From assembly GCA_902470265.1 (NCBI GenBank), contig CABRFW010000017.1, positions 1-13,886 of the forward strand: a stretch of DNA of 13,886 nucleotides. Direction: 5' to 3'. The translations under genes were made by a program, and so were the position numbers. The DNA comes from an uncultured Collinsella sp. GTDB lineage: Bacteria > Actinomycetota > Coriobacteriia > Coriobacteriales > Coriobacteriaceae. The notes under the pieces were generated by a model, which was given only the letters and a program-made list of their open reading frames with translations, was not told the origin of the DNA and did not search any database. This document shows, piece by piece, positions 13,795 through 13,886 of the stretch (its first letter is position 1; the number at the start of each line of letters is the position of its first letter).

Positions 13795-13886
13795 ATGGCC
13801 TTCGAAAGCGTTAACTATCAGTGCCCTGCCTGCGGCGGCCCCCTGCATTTTGCCAGTGCCGAGCAAAAGCTCGTCTGCGACTACTG
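13795..13886 (+). CDS. Zinc-ribbon protein, N-terminal fragment (partial)
   Basis: The ATG at 13795 is preceded by GGAAAGGA with suitable spacing, and the frame stays open to the window edge (30 complete codons and a partial one). The protein begins MAFESVNYQCPACGGPLHF and continues to VCDYC, giving a CPAC...CDYC zinc knuckle like that of TFIIB-type zinc-ribbon proteins. It is 24 bp downstream of the other zinc-ribbon gene, in the same operon. The rest lies outside the window, so no function can be given. Confidence 0.75.
   Translation, partial: MAFESVNYQCPACGGPLHFASAEQKLVCDY

Overview
The window looks like a chromosomal segment of a GC-rich Actinomycetota gut bacterium, most likely class Coriobacteriia (Collinsella-like). 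This is inferred from three things: strongly C/G-ending codons, a LuxR-type regulator with a multi-span membrane half (a family expanded in Coriobacteriia), and lipoprotein signals that resemble the Tat-type signals common there. No rRNA, tRNA, CRISPR array, transposase or phage gene is visible.

Layout. Positions 1-558 (+) hold the C-terminal membrane part of an MgtA/MgtB-type magnesium P-type ATPase. Positions 727-4302 (-) form a tight four-gene operon: a small single-span membrane protein, a 520-residue double zinc-ribbon protein with a Gln-rich helical stretch, and two tandem paralogous lipoproteins. Positions 4448-5915 (-) are a membrane LuxR-type regulator whose frame is broken once near 5646. 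Positions 6191-7504 (-) encode an apiosidase-like (DUF4038) glycoside hydrolase, and 7716-9143 (-) a PTS EIIBC sugar permease. Divergently, 9634-10971 (+) encodes an esterase with a probable Ig-like N-terminal domain, and 11213-12706 (+) a DUF1593/Sde182-type nucleoside-hydrolase-like protein. On the right are a DUF4428-type double zinc-ribbon protein (13033-13770, +) and the start of a further zinc-ribbon protein (13795 onward, +).

How they fit. The permease, glycoside hydrolase, esterase and DUF1593 protein look like one carbohydrate-use locus. None of the three enzymes has a visible export signal, so the substrate is probably a small, possibly acylated glycoside imported and phosphorylated by the PTS and then de-esterified and cleaved in the cytoplasm. 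The permease and esterase face away from each other across an AT-rich 490-bp region packed with GTTTAC/GTAAAC operator-like sites and a second palindrome type. This points to a dedicated, sugar-responsive switch whose regulator is not in the window.

The other notable layer is structural. At least four kinds of hairpin repeat sit in the gaps between genes. Three 67-bp elements share arms but have differing, still-paired inner stems. Two are terminator-like hairpins directly after stop codons. One is a tandem pair with an almost constant 13-nt loop on changed stems. One is a 121-nt near-perfect palindrome between the esterase and DUF1593 genes. In several of these the only imperfect pair becomes a G.U on one strand, which gives each copy a direction, and that direction follows the upstream gene.
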